DNA from: Saccoglossus kowalevskii
Taxonomy: Eukaryota > Hemichordata > Enteropneusta > Harrimaniidae
Direction: 5' to 3'
DNA length: 15,066 bases
NCBI RefSeq assembly: GCF_000003605.2
Contig: NW_003124905.1
Span: 233,913-248,978 of the forward strand
The notes under the pieces are model-generated. The model saw only the letters and a program-made list of their open reading frames with translations, was not told the DNA's origin and did no database searches. Within the stretch, counting starts at the first letter, position 1. Each line of letters opens with the position of its first letter. The translations under genes and the position numbers were made by a program. This document shows positions 1-10,317 of the stretch, one piece after another.

Positions 1-1821
1 TTCTCTGCCAAGTCCCTGGTTTTCACCCGAGACAGCATTAAATCCATCTTTATTTCTTGTCACCCCTTAACCAATTACAATCAGTATAAGAGACTCCAAG
101 GCCTTGCCTTCCAACAAACAACCAATCACATGAAAGTTTTACACATCATAATCAATTAATTACTCGTCAAGCTGTCTAGAGAAAACATTTCTATACATTG
201 TCAACACTAACTAATATTGATGGGGTAATAATCTCGCACTAACATTCCACCAAGATACTACCTTTTTTAAACTCGCAAACAACATTGGTTTAGAATTACA
301 GCTACTGTCTTGTATCTTAAAAACTGCAGAGTCATAAGATGTTTTTGGTTGATTTCGACCAGCTCGCCATCTGGTCTTGTCATTAACCTTTATCAGTATA
401 TGTCATGACAACCACTGTCCAACTGACTGAAATATAAATCATGATAGTACTAATACATCGTCACAAATAATACCATTACAAAAAAGCGAGCCAGAGTGCA
501 TCATGTTATTAAAACGTTGAATGACACTTATCTTATTTACATGTCCTGCCGTCACCCCCTGATGAACAACGAACAGTAATTCAACATTGATCAAGTAATC
601 AGCGCACTGTTGCCTCTAAGTGTAGATGTACAATCTTTAATAAAATGTAAATGAAAAGACTACTCTTAAGCAAACGAATGCTAACTTGTTGTAATATGTG
701 TAGCGAAGTAATCCAAACGTGTAGCTTACATGGCCTCTGTCGGCGTATCCTTTATAAGTGTAAACCTGCTTTTACAGAGTGATGTTGGCACAGTACTAGT
801 ATTTCATTGATATGAACGAATACTTTCCATACTAACAGATGAAGTGAACAGTTGCTAGGAGATTGTACGTCAGATCTTGCACCTCGAAACATTTTTGGGT
901 TGTTGTCATAATTTCAGATAAAGTAAATAAAACCAGTTTTCATAATAAATATCAATTTTTAGCGACAACTAGCAACAATATAATCACGACTTTAGTCCTG
1001 CATCAAAATTGAAGATATAAACTGAAGTGTCGGAGATGTTGTCTCTATAGATCTAAGCTGTGAGGGCGCTGTGTTATTATGCAGAATTAGTAATACCGAT
1101 AGCAAAACTATCGATTAATAACTAAGTACACAAACCACACGAATGCCTGCATATACGTATCGTAATAGCGTTAGTTAAATGAACTCTATTTTATATCATC
1201 GGATAATTGGTAATATCAAACCAGATCTAAATTATCTCACCATTGACATCTGAATTATAAATTTATTTATAGAAAGTGCTTGAAAAATCACCCCCACTTG
1301 ATCGTTAATGATATCATTCAGACGTCGTGACAGCATTGGGGAGTCGTGCTGACGGGTACGTTGAAGCAGTAATAGTGTCATTCTCCTCAAAGCACTACTG
1401 CACATGTGTTTACATAGCTTGCCCTATTTGACTTCTGCGTCGAAATGTTGACTTGACATCGCCATCATAATGCACGTGGAAATGTTCATTTCGCTCTGAG
1501 GTCAGAGGTTATAGTGAACACATTATAAAGCACACAATCTATAGCCAGGCAGGGCGTCTAAACGAGCGAATTGTGAAAGTATTTAATTCTTCGTTTCAAA
1601 GACCTCGTCAATACTGCCCGCGGTTACGATTAGCATAGCCTATAAATCGGTGTGGGTGGAAATATAAAATGACTTTTAATTTAACAGAAAGATTCGCTGA
1701 GACGACAAACAAACAAATCGTTACCGCTCACCAAAACATAAATAAACAGGCTATGGTAAACTAGATTATCGCACAGTTGATTGTAGTACTAATTGCGTTT
1801 CATGTGAGTGAAAAAAACAAC

Positions 1822-1844
1822 AAATAAATGAATAAATAAATAAA
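1822..1844. repeat. AATA/AAAT tetranucleotide microsatellite
   Basis: About six AAAT-type units with one interruption (an ATGA step near 1829-1832). It is a short simple-sequence repeat upstream of the receptor gene, probably length-polymorphic, with no function implied. Confidence 0.7.
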
Positions 1845-1873
1845 CGAGGAGAATACTGCGGGGTAATCTGTAC

Positions 1874-1885
1874 TGCGCATGTGCA
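1874..1885. promoter_or_regulatory. NRF1-like site (TGCGCATGTGCA)
   Basis: This differs by one base from the palindromic NRF1 consensus TGCGCATGCGCA. It lies about 510 nt upstream of the receptor ATG, a plausible proximal-promoter position. Assignment rests on motif similarity only; a second GCATGCGC core at 12809-12820 lies deep in the downstream non-coding region. Confidence 0.3.
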
Positions 1886-2170
1886 CAAGTGCCTTTGTGG
1901 CTCATTGATTCACTCCTTTGGGGAAAACAAGACCGAGCCATTGCAAATGGTGTATTCGCTTAGGTGTACCGTAAGGTGAGTTAACAGCTGCATGTATGTG
2001 AAAACAAATATTATTCAGTACTGTGGTAACGAGGAGATGTCATCCGCTGAGTAATGTTTTGGTATACCTAATGATCCAGTATGATCGAACGATAATTGCC
2101 GTCTTCCGTGTACCGACGTAGAATTGTCACATAAAAGGAGGCGTGTGTACTTAATCATTTCTTTGAGTCG

Positions 2171-2190
2171 GTCATATCTGATTATATGAC
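2171..2190. repeat. Inverted repeat, 7-bp arms, 6-nt spacer
   Basis: GTCATAT (2171-2177) and ATATGAC (2184-2190) are perfect reverse complements. It sits about 210 nt upstream of the start codon, so it could be in the promoter or 5' UTR. An AT-rich repeat of this size is expected by chance now and then. Confidence 0.45.
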
Positions 2191-2369
2191 AAAACGGTGT
2201 TTGGTGCACTCCAATTAGAATGTCGTTCGCAGTATGCATTACATGTTGTATACATCGGGGTAAAATGACATGTACTGCGGCTTCGCCCGTTGCAGCACTG
2301 ACTTTGCAACGAAAGTGGGGAACATAACTGTGCGAACGTTTCTTCTGAAGAGTATTATCTTCGCGTTGT

Positions 2370-2495
2370 ATGACTATTTCACGTTATTTTCACCAAAATG
2401 GGCCACCAATTATCATTCTGGATGTTCTTCTCTGTGATTGCGATGTTCGAAACGGACTACGCTTTCAGTGGAGTACTGGAAAGCACCGAAAGTGA
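2370..2495 (+). other. Overlapping upstream ORF (41 codons)
   Basis: An ATG at 2370 opens a different frame from the receptor, runs through the receptor start codon and stops at TGA 2493-2495. Its context is poor (T at -3, A at +4), whereas the receptor ATG at 2398 has A at -3 and G at +4. Scanning ribosomes would mostly pass it, but those that use it cannot initiate the receptor. It would therefore damp translation if the mRNA 5' end lies upstream of 2370, which is not shown here. The peptide itself has no recognisable feature. Confidence 0.35.
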
Positions 2496-3154
2496 AGTAA
2501 TTGAAGTTCAAATGGCCGTCATCCTTCCAAAAGACACTGACACACCGCCGGAAATTCGACACTATCCGTACAGGTTTGAAATGGTGTGTCCCGCGATCGA
2601 CATCGCTGTTGAAAGCATTCTGCTGCAGAGTAAATTTTTCGGAGAACGAAATGTTAACATCACTATCCGAAAGGTCGATTCAGGATGTTCCAATGCCGTA
2701 GCCCCCATCCGTGCCGTCGAATTTATCACAGAGCGACAGGTGGACGTATTTCTCGGACCAGCGTGTGACTATGCCGCTGCAGCCGTCGCCAGATTCGCCG
2801 CGCACTGGGCCATACCTTTCCTGACGACTGGCGCTAAAGCAAAAGAATTGGGCATGAAAAACTTAGACGATTTTCGCACATTGACTAGAGCACACGGACC
2901 GTTTTTAAAAATGGCCGAATTCATGATGGAAATCTTAAGAACTTTTCAATGGAATACAACCGCAATTATTCACAATGACAAAGACGTTTCTCTGTACAGA
3001 GACTGTTGGCTGTTCGGTGGTGCTCTTTTTCATTTATTTCAACGAGCTGGATGGTACGATGGAAAGACGTTCGCTGGGTACCAGAAATTCGAAGAAGAAG
3101 ACGACACCGATTACAAAGAAATCCTCCAAGACGTCGTAATACCAAACGGGAGAA
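2398..3154 (+). CDS. Natriuretic peptide receptor-like protein, first coding exon (partial)
   Basis: This exon encodes the N-terminal half of the extracellular ANF-receptor (periplasmic-binding-protein-like) domain, which binds peptide ligand at the cell surface. Residues 4-17 are hydrophobic, as in a signal peptide. Mature sequence follows with a core strand (about 36-44), the family hallmark FLGPACDYAAAAVARF (118-133) with AHW (135-137), and LTRAHGPFLKMAEFM (162-176). Cys97 and Cys123 match the first conserved disulfide of NPR-A/NPR-C, and Cys203 matches the first cysteine of the second. Cys64 is extra. N-glycosylation sequons are NIT at 87 and NTT at 186. The start has strong Kozak context, and an in-frame TGA lies at 2371-2373. 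Coding is open to TAA 3160-3162, but GTAAGT at 3155 makes that stop intronic: the exon carries 252 codons plus one base. Without the membrane and intracellular parts, a guanylyl cyclase receptor (NPR-A/B type) cannot be told from a clearance receptor (NPR-C type). Confidence 0.93.
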
Positions 3155-3160
3155 GTAAGT
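3155..3160 (+). other. Splice donor GTAAGT of exon 1
   Basis: GAA|GTAAGT follows the consensus well and leaves a phase-1 junction after an Asn-Gly-Arg codon run. The cut falls just past the acidic EEEDD loop, close to where (from memory of the family) vertebrate NPR genes also end their large first exon. Readthrough would give only Ser-Lys-stop. Confidence 0.85.
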
Positions 3161-3305
3161 AACATCAGAATATTACGGACGACGTATCTAAACCGTCCAA
3201 ACAATGCGTTGTATACATACATCACGTACTTTGTAAACTTACTTTCCCCCTGCGAAGTCTGTGAATTCAGTCAATTCTTCGTGTTTGACACTTTGCTCCA
3301 TGCAG

Positions 3306-3356
3306 TAACAGGCACGCGGAATGTCCCCATATGTAGCGTAGATTCATCGCAAAATT
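3306..3356 (+). CDS. Candidate short second exon of the NPR-like gene
   Basis: A moderately pyrimidine-rich stretch ends in CAG at 3303-3305, and another AG follows at 3311, giving alternative starts at 3306 or 3312. The segment stays open in the phase required by exon 1 and ends at a consensus GTAAGT (3357-3362), again in phase 1. Spliced to exon 1 it reads ITGTRNVPICSVDSSQN (STRNVPICSVDSSQN from 3312). The RNVPICS core resembles the family's RVIYICSS strand, whose cysteine pairs with the one matching Cys203. Local GC (about 45%) is above the flanking level. Against it: the match is about ten residues, the exon would be only 45-51 nt, and the Cys203-to-Cys spacing is about ten residues longer than in NPR-A. 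It could equally be chance open sequence inside a long first intron. Confidence 0.3.
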
Positions 3357-3362
3357 GTAAGT

Positions 3363-5690
3363 GTCCTTATACCTCCCCGGTGACATCATGATAGCTACTA
3401 AGTACTTCACTGGCGATCTGTTCAAGTAGGCCACGGCATTGAGTACATCTAGACGCTTAGTAGGCAAACTAATGAGAGACCAGGAAACTCGAAGTCCCTG
3501 TAAAAGGTTTAATGTCGTATCATGAATACGACAATGATAATTGCCACTTGCAACCTATTCAATATATCATAACCAAATAAGACGTTTTAGTGACTGCAAA
3601 GAGTCGGTACCTTTCCCTAAATACTTTGAGACGTCGAGTTAAAGAAAACAAAATGTGTGCGCAACAATCTCGTATAATTGACCTAGATTTTCCGCGAGCT
3701 TTTTATTGAACACGAAACGCACCATGGCAACAAACCACTGCACGGTTAGCAATGATAAATTTTATTTTCAAACTGACAATTTCCTGTTTCATGCATTGTT
3801 ATATAGCTATAGTTCGAATGACGTAATTAACTGGCTTTCAGAGTTGATTGATACTACGAAAAAACGTACAACGTTCTTATATAAAATACACCGCTCAAGC
3901 TGCCGAAGTCATACACTAGACTTTAATTTGAAACATCATTGAACTACAGTTAATTGTATACTAAATCACCCAAATTTTGATTGAAAAATACAATTTATTT
4001 CAACCAACCGCATATTATTAAACTCGATCATTATTTAAGAAAATTAATTTCGTCATTTCTAATGACGATCAAACTAGTCTCCATTTTACTACACTGTTTC
4101 GCTAATCAGAATAATGTATGATTAAAAACAATATGCAAATGAGTACATTTCTATGCAAGGAATCGTTGCGTTGATGATATTCGTGTTCACCACGCTGCCC
4201 ACACAGGGTTAGAATTGAACCCATAGTAATCCCTCATAGCGTCTTCGTATGATTACCATTTATCAATTTCTAGATTAGATGAGGTCAAGTTCACCCCAGA
4301 CGTGTAGCAATTAATGACGTCTGAATCTAATAAAGCGATTTCTATTATTCGCGTTTAGTGAGATAATATCCATTACCAACACAGCCAATTACCATCATTA
4401 TATATGAGCTCCATACCCAGTACTAGTGTATTACTTGGTGTTTACGTACGCTGTAATAATTACTATAAAACAGCATAGCCATAGTCATCCGTCCACGTAG
4501 TAGTAGTCAATATAAGTCCCATAGCACGTGTTCTATACATTATTTCCCAAAAAAAATTAACGCCTGCTGCGCGATGACAATGAAACCCCGATCACATATT
4601 ACAATATTCTCCTAAAGTTTCCTCCGATATGCCACTCGTTTAGTGTTTTCATATTTCAATATGACACAGCTGCAACAAGGTACATCAACAATAGAAACGG
4701 GTGTTACCGGCGGTTTTTAACTAGTATTGATCGAATTACTTATAAATTGCCAATCCGACAATCAATATTCGTTTAATATATCGAAACTTGACCTGATAAA
4801 GCGCAGTGTATTAAAACAAATCGGTTTATTGAACTGTTATCTGGTATACAGTAGACAAAATGGAAATTAAACTCTGTCCCTGAAGTTCAGCTGTGTTTTG
4901 TTTGTCATTGTTGCTCACGTGCTGTCTTTATTTTGGAGTTCAAATCGGTATGTACCTCACACAGTGCAACATAATTGCTGTATTATGATTCCACACTATT
5001 TGTAGAACGACAAAGTTAACACAACAAAAAATAATAATATTTGAGACAGGTTATGTATATGGCGTGCTTGTTTCAAGAAATGGACAATGGAATATGTTGC
5101 GTGTAGTAAACAAATGCATTAATGTACAAATTCCATTTCAGAAAGAAACGTCAAATGCACTTTCCGCTGTTGGTACTGTTCATTTCCAATTTGATATATT
5201 TATAAGTTATGATACAACAACGATTTTTTCTGCGTCGCAAATATTTTGATAAGAGGTGTGGTAGACCTCAATAAGCGAATCTTGCATACTTTAAGCACAG
5301 GAGAACATAACGAGTCGTATCTCGTGTGATTCGTGCTCAGATTACGGCACAGTGCATCGCAGTTGTACGCAATAGGAATAAAATGACAACCATTTCTCTA
5401 CCATTGTAGTTCACTATATATCGCAGTTGTTATTCGAATTATACATCATTCACGGACGAATTCACCATTAAACATTCGCATTTTATCTTTAATTTAATAT
5501 TTAAAATGTTTTCAAAAATTCATCACGAATATCATTACGTCTGCGATATATAACAAAATCATTCACGTGCGATTGTTTTCAGATTAGGTGCCCATAACTT
5601 TAGATTATCACGCCGGATTGTATTCGATTACAATGCAGCTCACGGAGTTCACAGTTAATTCCGCAAACATAGAATTTAAGTTTAAAAAAT
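3363..5690. other. Intronic/non-coding DNA, no gene recognised
   Basis: No segment shows NPR-like or other protein similarity. Open frames at 3706-3942 and 5064-5249 are short and of low-complexity composition. The stretch carries an octamer ATGCAAAT at 4133-4140 and CACGTG E-boxes at 4525, 4916 and 5564. The segment 4206-4222 has 5-bp arms GGGTT/AACCC around 7 nt; on the minus strand it holds a B-box-like GGTTCAATTC but has no partner A box. Confidence 0.6.
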
Positions 5691-5727
5691 AAGATGTGTA
5701 TAATAACATGACGGCAAACTGTAGTGG

Positions 5728-5745
5728 GCGTATTTATAAATACGC
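5728..5745. repeat. 18-bp perfect palindrome
   Basis: GCGTATTTATAAATACGC equals its own reverse complement, with GC-rich ends around an AT core. It could extrude as a cruciform or serve a symmetric dimeric DNA-binding protein. No flanking target-site duplication or longer inverted repeat is visible. Confidence 0.7.
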
Positions 5746-6303
5746 GTGGGCCGAGGGAATACGTCTTCGTCGACATAGAAACAATTACAATGTATTGTCA
5801 GAGCAGCAAGGACATGGCGTGATTTGCATTAACAATGTTAAAGCCAGTGTAATTAAAGTATATATTAAAAAACTGTATTTTACGATACGTTTAATAATTC
5901 GACTGACCTCTAGATATTGAATGCTTTTTCTAGTTCATGGTTTCTGCATTGCCAATGTTCAACTGCACTCAATTGCCCCAGGGGCAGACAAACCACAAGA
6001 ATTCAGAATTACTAAATAATCAAACGTGACCGTGACTATATTTATATCTGGTCGCCGCAACGGAAACAACTATATTATCACGCACGATTCAAGACACAGA
6101 GCGTTTCTTATGGTATATATGTAGGAACTCATGGACATAAAATCTGTGCGATTGCGTATTCTTCAGTTTTGTCTACAAAATGTTAACATCGAATCTCTTC
6201 CTCAAGAGGAACATACTAATATATACCACCCATATTATTGGAAAAGAGTCAAATGAATGCACTGCTTGCGTAAAATCAGGATAATTTGCAAATCGATAAA
6301 TTA

Positions 6304-6338
6304 ACAATTTAATAAATTGTATTTATTACCGGTACCGG
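6304..6338. repeat. Two adjacent palindromes
   Basis: ACAATTTA and TAAATTGT form perfect 8-bp arms around a single A (6304-6320). Only eight bases later, CCGGTACCGG (6329-6338) is a perfect 10-bp palindrome. The neighbouring AT-rich and GC-rich symmetric elements are unusual, but no transposon end or coding sequence is attached. Confidence 0.55.
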
Positions 6339-6485
6339 AATCCCGATATAATTTAGAATTCAATAACATTTACAAAACAGTAATCAGTCGGCTATAGTTT
6401 TCATAGTTTCGTTCTGTTTCCCGTGAAACGTGCACAATATGTCAAAAGCCGTCTGCTCTCTAAGATAGCATGTGTTGATCTGTAC

Positions 6486-6503
6486 CAAAAAAACGTTTTT
6501 TTG
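6486..6503. repeat. 18-bp perfect palindrome (A-tract/T-tract)
   Basis: Seven A and seven T bases flank a central CG, with a C and G closing the ends. A-tract/T-tract symmetry favours bending or cruciform formation. Two homopolymer runs meeting by chance is the simplest explanation. Confidence 0.6.
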
Positions 6504-8684
6504 TTGTCATGCAGTTAAGTATATACTCAAGTGTTTATGGATAAAAAAGTTGGTTCACTAACTGAAGAACAGATATTATTCTAAAATTATACTGATTTCA
6601 GAAAATAAATGAACGTTATTTTTGTGTACAAAATCGGCGTGTCTATAAAAAACGCATAGTATATGTGAATACATACTTGCTTGATTAAAGCTTTGAAAAA
6701 TTAGTGCTTTCTCAAAAGAAAATGCAACATTCATTGACAGTTCTATTAGACTGATCAAGGGAGCACAAATGTTTGAAGATAAAATTACCCGAGTAGCAGT
6801 CTGAGAGTACAATAACCCAAAAGAGCAACGCTACTTCAATAATTTATAGCCGTTGACGCTTCAAGGGGTAACGTAGAGATCATAGATGTTTATTTCATAT
6901 CAAATGTTAGCATTAACCATTGCGTGTTTGATTTCAAATCTGCTTGCATGTTGTTAATTTCAGTTAAAATGAGTTAAACCAAAATGAACCTGAATCCAAA
7001 CTTTAAAAATCTGTTATTGGCAGTGGCAACTGCCAGTGAGATAAAAAATAACACTGTATTATTTAACGCTTATCCCCGCCTTGAGGACATGCTGATTCTA
7101 TTTTCAGTTCAGGAGTAGTATGTTAATCCAATGATATTAACCTCATTAAGCCTCCCATGCAGGTTAAACTTAATCTGTATGATCTATAATGACATATCGA
7201 CGAACTTTTCTATATAATAAATAAAATGCAATTTAGATTGTAGTAGAGGTTTGCTCGAAAAAAATACTATTTTCGTAGAAGAATTGTTTCAAAACGGATA
7301 AAAATAAGTGTTTCATGAAAACTCATACACTATATGTGTTTTGTTATATACAACCTTCATGCGGACATATGACTGCTAAGTAAATAAATCCTACTGTGAA
7401 TACTGTGGAGAAATTGGGAGCGATCCCATAGTTTTTCTTTCAAAAAAATGTAAAACATGAGAAATATAACATTCATATCAATATTGGATAACATTTTTTA
7501 CTTTTAAATTTATATTTGTACATTTTCACCAACAAATTTTGTTACAATCAAATAATGAAATCTATAGGATGCATTACAAATTACAATGTACAAAAACGAG
7601 AGAACCTGCTGAGTAATACTCATTGTATTGATCATTCTGGTGTCAAAATAAAAAAAAAAACATATACGATAATTTGTATATTAATAGATGAAGTTACTTT
7701 TTTCAATAATCATGACATCTTAAGTGACTAACATTTTAAAATTGTTCTAAAACTATTTAATTCTATGTGATTTATTGATTATTTAATATACATACATGCA
7801 TTTAGTCATCAAAGCAATACAGGTTGTTAATTTTGACCACTGTTTTAAGTATGTCCTATTTATAATGGGAATATTTTATTAAATTAATCACATTTAACTG
7901 CAGATTCTATAAATATAAAAAGTATATTTTGATTAACATGTGCTAAAATAAATTCTGTACTGCATCCATCAAAAATGAACCAACTCACAATAAACTAACC
8001 AGTCATTGGTTTTATTTGATATTTGAAATTGGCTGTTGACTTTCTGTAAATCATTAACATTTACATTAATCGTATGAAGAGTTGTATGTTACATAGGTAT
8101 AAGCAGTGAGACAAACCGAGCAAAGTAATACACATGGAAATCGTATTAGTCAGGAAATACAGTTTTAGTAAGGGCGACATAAATTATTCACTTAAAGTAA
8201 AATAAAAATTAACATCGTTAGATATTACAATCATTGAATGAACTTTACTTCAATCAAACGACGTTTGATAAAAAAATAAATAAAAACATGACATATATAA
8301 AATGACATAGATTATACAATACAAAAAGGTTTTACATTTGTTTCATATCAACTATTTTTGCTTTGCTTGGTTTTATTGTTTGTTCGCACTAGTTTATACA
8401 CTGTATTCACCATTATGCTAGAAGATACATAGCTATTAAAATCAAGACGAAATTTACATTAAATCATGAGTGAATCCTCATTAAATTAAACGCACATAAA
8501 AAGCATATCAATTTATACATTCTAAAATAAATGTCACCAATTCTAAGGTCATTGACTTCAATTATTGTTCTACGCTATGACAGAGCGACCACTTGTGCAC
8601 CACATGACATGGCTTATATGTTGAGTCACGTATAAATAATACGATCGAATACGTCAAGTGACACACCTAGTATGCGAGATTTTA

Positions 8685-8852
8685 TGTTAATATTTTAAAC
8701 AATATAGATTTAATGCCAGATTACATGGTTAATGTGGAATGTATCATAGATGATATGTCGAAATGCATGGTTAATATGTAAGATATCATAGCTTATATGG
8801 AAGGTCAAGGGGTTAATATGTTGGATCATTCGATCACATGACAAATATTATA
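8685..8852. repeat. Degenerate 42-bp tandem repeat, four units
   Basis: Units start at 8685, 8727, 8769 and 8811, exactly 42 bases apart. Units 2-4 begin with GGTTAAT followed by ATG or GTG; the first begins TGTTAATAT. Units 2 and 3 also share TATCATAG and ATATG in register (about 25 of the first 31 positions). Units 1 and 2 share about 18 of 31. The last unit matches only in its first part. No continuation of the register is visible on either side. It is probably an old minisatellite. Confidence 0.7.
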
Positions 8853-10100
8853 AAATTGTATATCATGCATTCACGAAGCTATACATGCGTTTTAGTTTGA
8901 ATGCAACTATAATGTGGCAGCTGTCTAGTTGTTAGGATAATCCATGATGTCGTCATCCAGTTCTTATAACACAAACACATCGGCGTTTCATCGTGTTCAT
9001 TGAATTCGATTTGGGCAATCGTATCACGCAAACATTAGCGAATAAAACCCGCGTGGCTGAACCTAGGGTCAGCTAGTGTTTCAAAGGACTCAATACTCTA
9101 ATTGCACGGGCATTGATAAACGATTGAATAAATGACCATGTCTATGAATTCTAATTCAATAATGAAGTTAATGAGTAAGAAGAACACGCACTGCATACAC
9201 ATTATGCACACTTCCCTAAATCGTATATTAAACAAGTGTACTGCGTTCTATATACATCCTCTACGTCCTAAACTGAAACAAAAAATGTGGATAGCTGTCA
9301 ATGAAGCTACGTATATCATACTGGATGATTGACATACTACACAATTAAATTCAATTAAGGATATATTGTAAATATAAATATAAAGCTCTAAAAACTACTT
9401 TTAATAAATGTGTGTATCTAGTTGTTCGCGGTAGTCGCACGTGTGATTGATCAACGCTAGTAAACAATTGGACAATTAGTATTTAAGTCATGAATTATCA
9501 CATTTTAATCTAAAAATGTGTTTGTAAAAAAACAAATAAGTAAATCACACCAAATTTTGGCATGATACAATGATTTGTTATAAAATAATTTCACTTAAAA
9601 TTTTCAATATTCTGACATTTCACAAATCCTCATTACAAAGAACCAAATATTGTATTCGATCATTCAATGTATAAACAGTGTCTGTAATATGGTAGGGCAA
9701 TTCATAATTAAGAAACCATAGCAACCCAAAACGGTAATAATTGCAGATATCAAATTGTGTCGGAGATGGAATTATCACTTCAAACCCGGACAGAATATAT
9801 AGTTTTGAAGAATAATATAACACATGTAAATTGTTATTATACTTTAAAGTAAAATGTTGTAGCGTGGCTGAGCAACGCTATATTGTTGGAAAGCGTGAAA
9901 AAAACAGTTGTTAATTTAAGAAAATAGTGTTTTTATTATTTGCATGGTTCGGTGGCCATCTTAAATTTTGTAATTAACAGATATTGACCAATTATTCGTG
10001 ATATGTATATTCTCGGACAAAATACATGCAACCTGTGCTACAATGATTGTATCCGACAAGGAATCTCACAGATATATTACACGACCAAATAGGTCATGCA

Positions 10101-10118
10101 ACCTCATTAATATGCATA
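10101..10118 (+). repeat. Dispersed 18-bp repeat, copy 1
   Basis: ACCTCATTAATATGCATA matches 10318-10335 at 17 of 18 bases in direct orientation, 217 bp apart. The upstream flanks are partly similar (TCATGCA versus TCATTTC), suggesting a small decayed duplication. Confidence 0.45.
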
Positions 10119-10317
10119 CATGTAATGTCTCAAGCAGTATTGCAAATTATGCAATTATTTGTTAATGTACTAGACTGATACATATGGTCATGTGATCTCT
10201 TTTATAAATATACTATTCCGAGCATTGTAAACAATAGGAACATGCAACAAATGTTATAAGGAAGGCATTGAACACGAGATATGACGAATATACGAGATTA
10301 CCATATCTACTCATTTC

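Larger units (their letters stand above)
1..2397. other. 5' flanking / upstream region, no gene recognised
   Basis: AT-rich DNA before the receptor start codon. No open frame here resembles a known protein. A 74-codon minus-strand frame at 2015-2239 has no recognisable motif. The last few hundred bases must contain at least part of the 5' UTR, but the transcription start cannot be placed. TATA-like strings at 1524-1530 (TATAAAG) and 1641-1647 (TATAAAT) lie 750-870 nt before the ATG and are only weak promoter candidates. An AATAAA at about 639 could be a polyadenylation signal of an upstream gene, but no coding sequence supports that. Confidence 0.6.
5746..8684. other. Intronic/non-coding DNA, no gene recognised
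   Basis: AT-rich throughout. Apart from the palindromes listed separately, it contains a 7-bp-arm hairpin at 7018-7035 (TGGCAGT, GGCA loop, ACTGCCA) and an 11-A run at 7650-7660. Frames at 6576-6812 (minus) and 7516-7731 (plus) have no recognisable motifs and AT-driven composition (many Ile, Asn, Lys, Phe). Confidence 0.6.

Noticed and set aside
1641-1647. TATAAAT as the receptor TATA box
   Set aside because: It lies about 750 nt before the ATG with no supporting initiator; TATA-like strings are frequent at this base composition.
2015-2239. 74-codon minus-strand open frame upstream of the receptor
   Set aside because: The length is ordinary for chance, there is no domain, and no splice or promoter context supports it.
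3034-3225. 63-codon antisense open frame over the end of exon 1
   Set aside because: It is a shadow of the receptor coding frame on the other strand.
3365-3420. A frame reading GDIMIATKYFTGDLFK, similar to the IMLxAHxxG...GD segment after the second NPR cysteine
   Set aside because: It is out of frame with the candidate exon, has no acceptor between 3357 and 3384, lacks several family residues and ends at a stop. A decayed exon is possible but unsupported.
4206-4222. tRNA T-arm-like element or tRNA-derived SINE
   Set aside because: The 5-bp arms and 7-nt loop are out of register with a real T-loop, the B-box is imperfect, and no A box or cloverleaf is found on the minus strand within 90 nt.
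5064-5249. Open frame preceded by AT-rich DNA and containing a TTTCAG acceptor-like site near 5138
   Set aside because: The phase-consistent translation has no NPR similarity and no consensus donor follows.
7650-7660. 11-A run as a retrotransposon poly(A) tail
   Set aside because: No LINE or SINE body lies upstream and no target-site duplication is visible; homopolymers are common in this AT-rich DNA.
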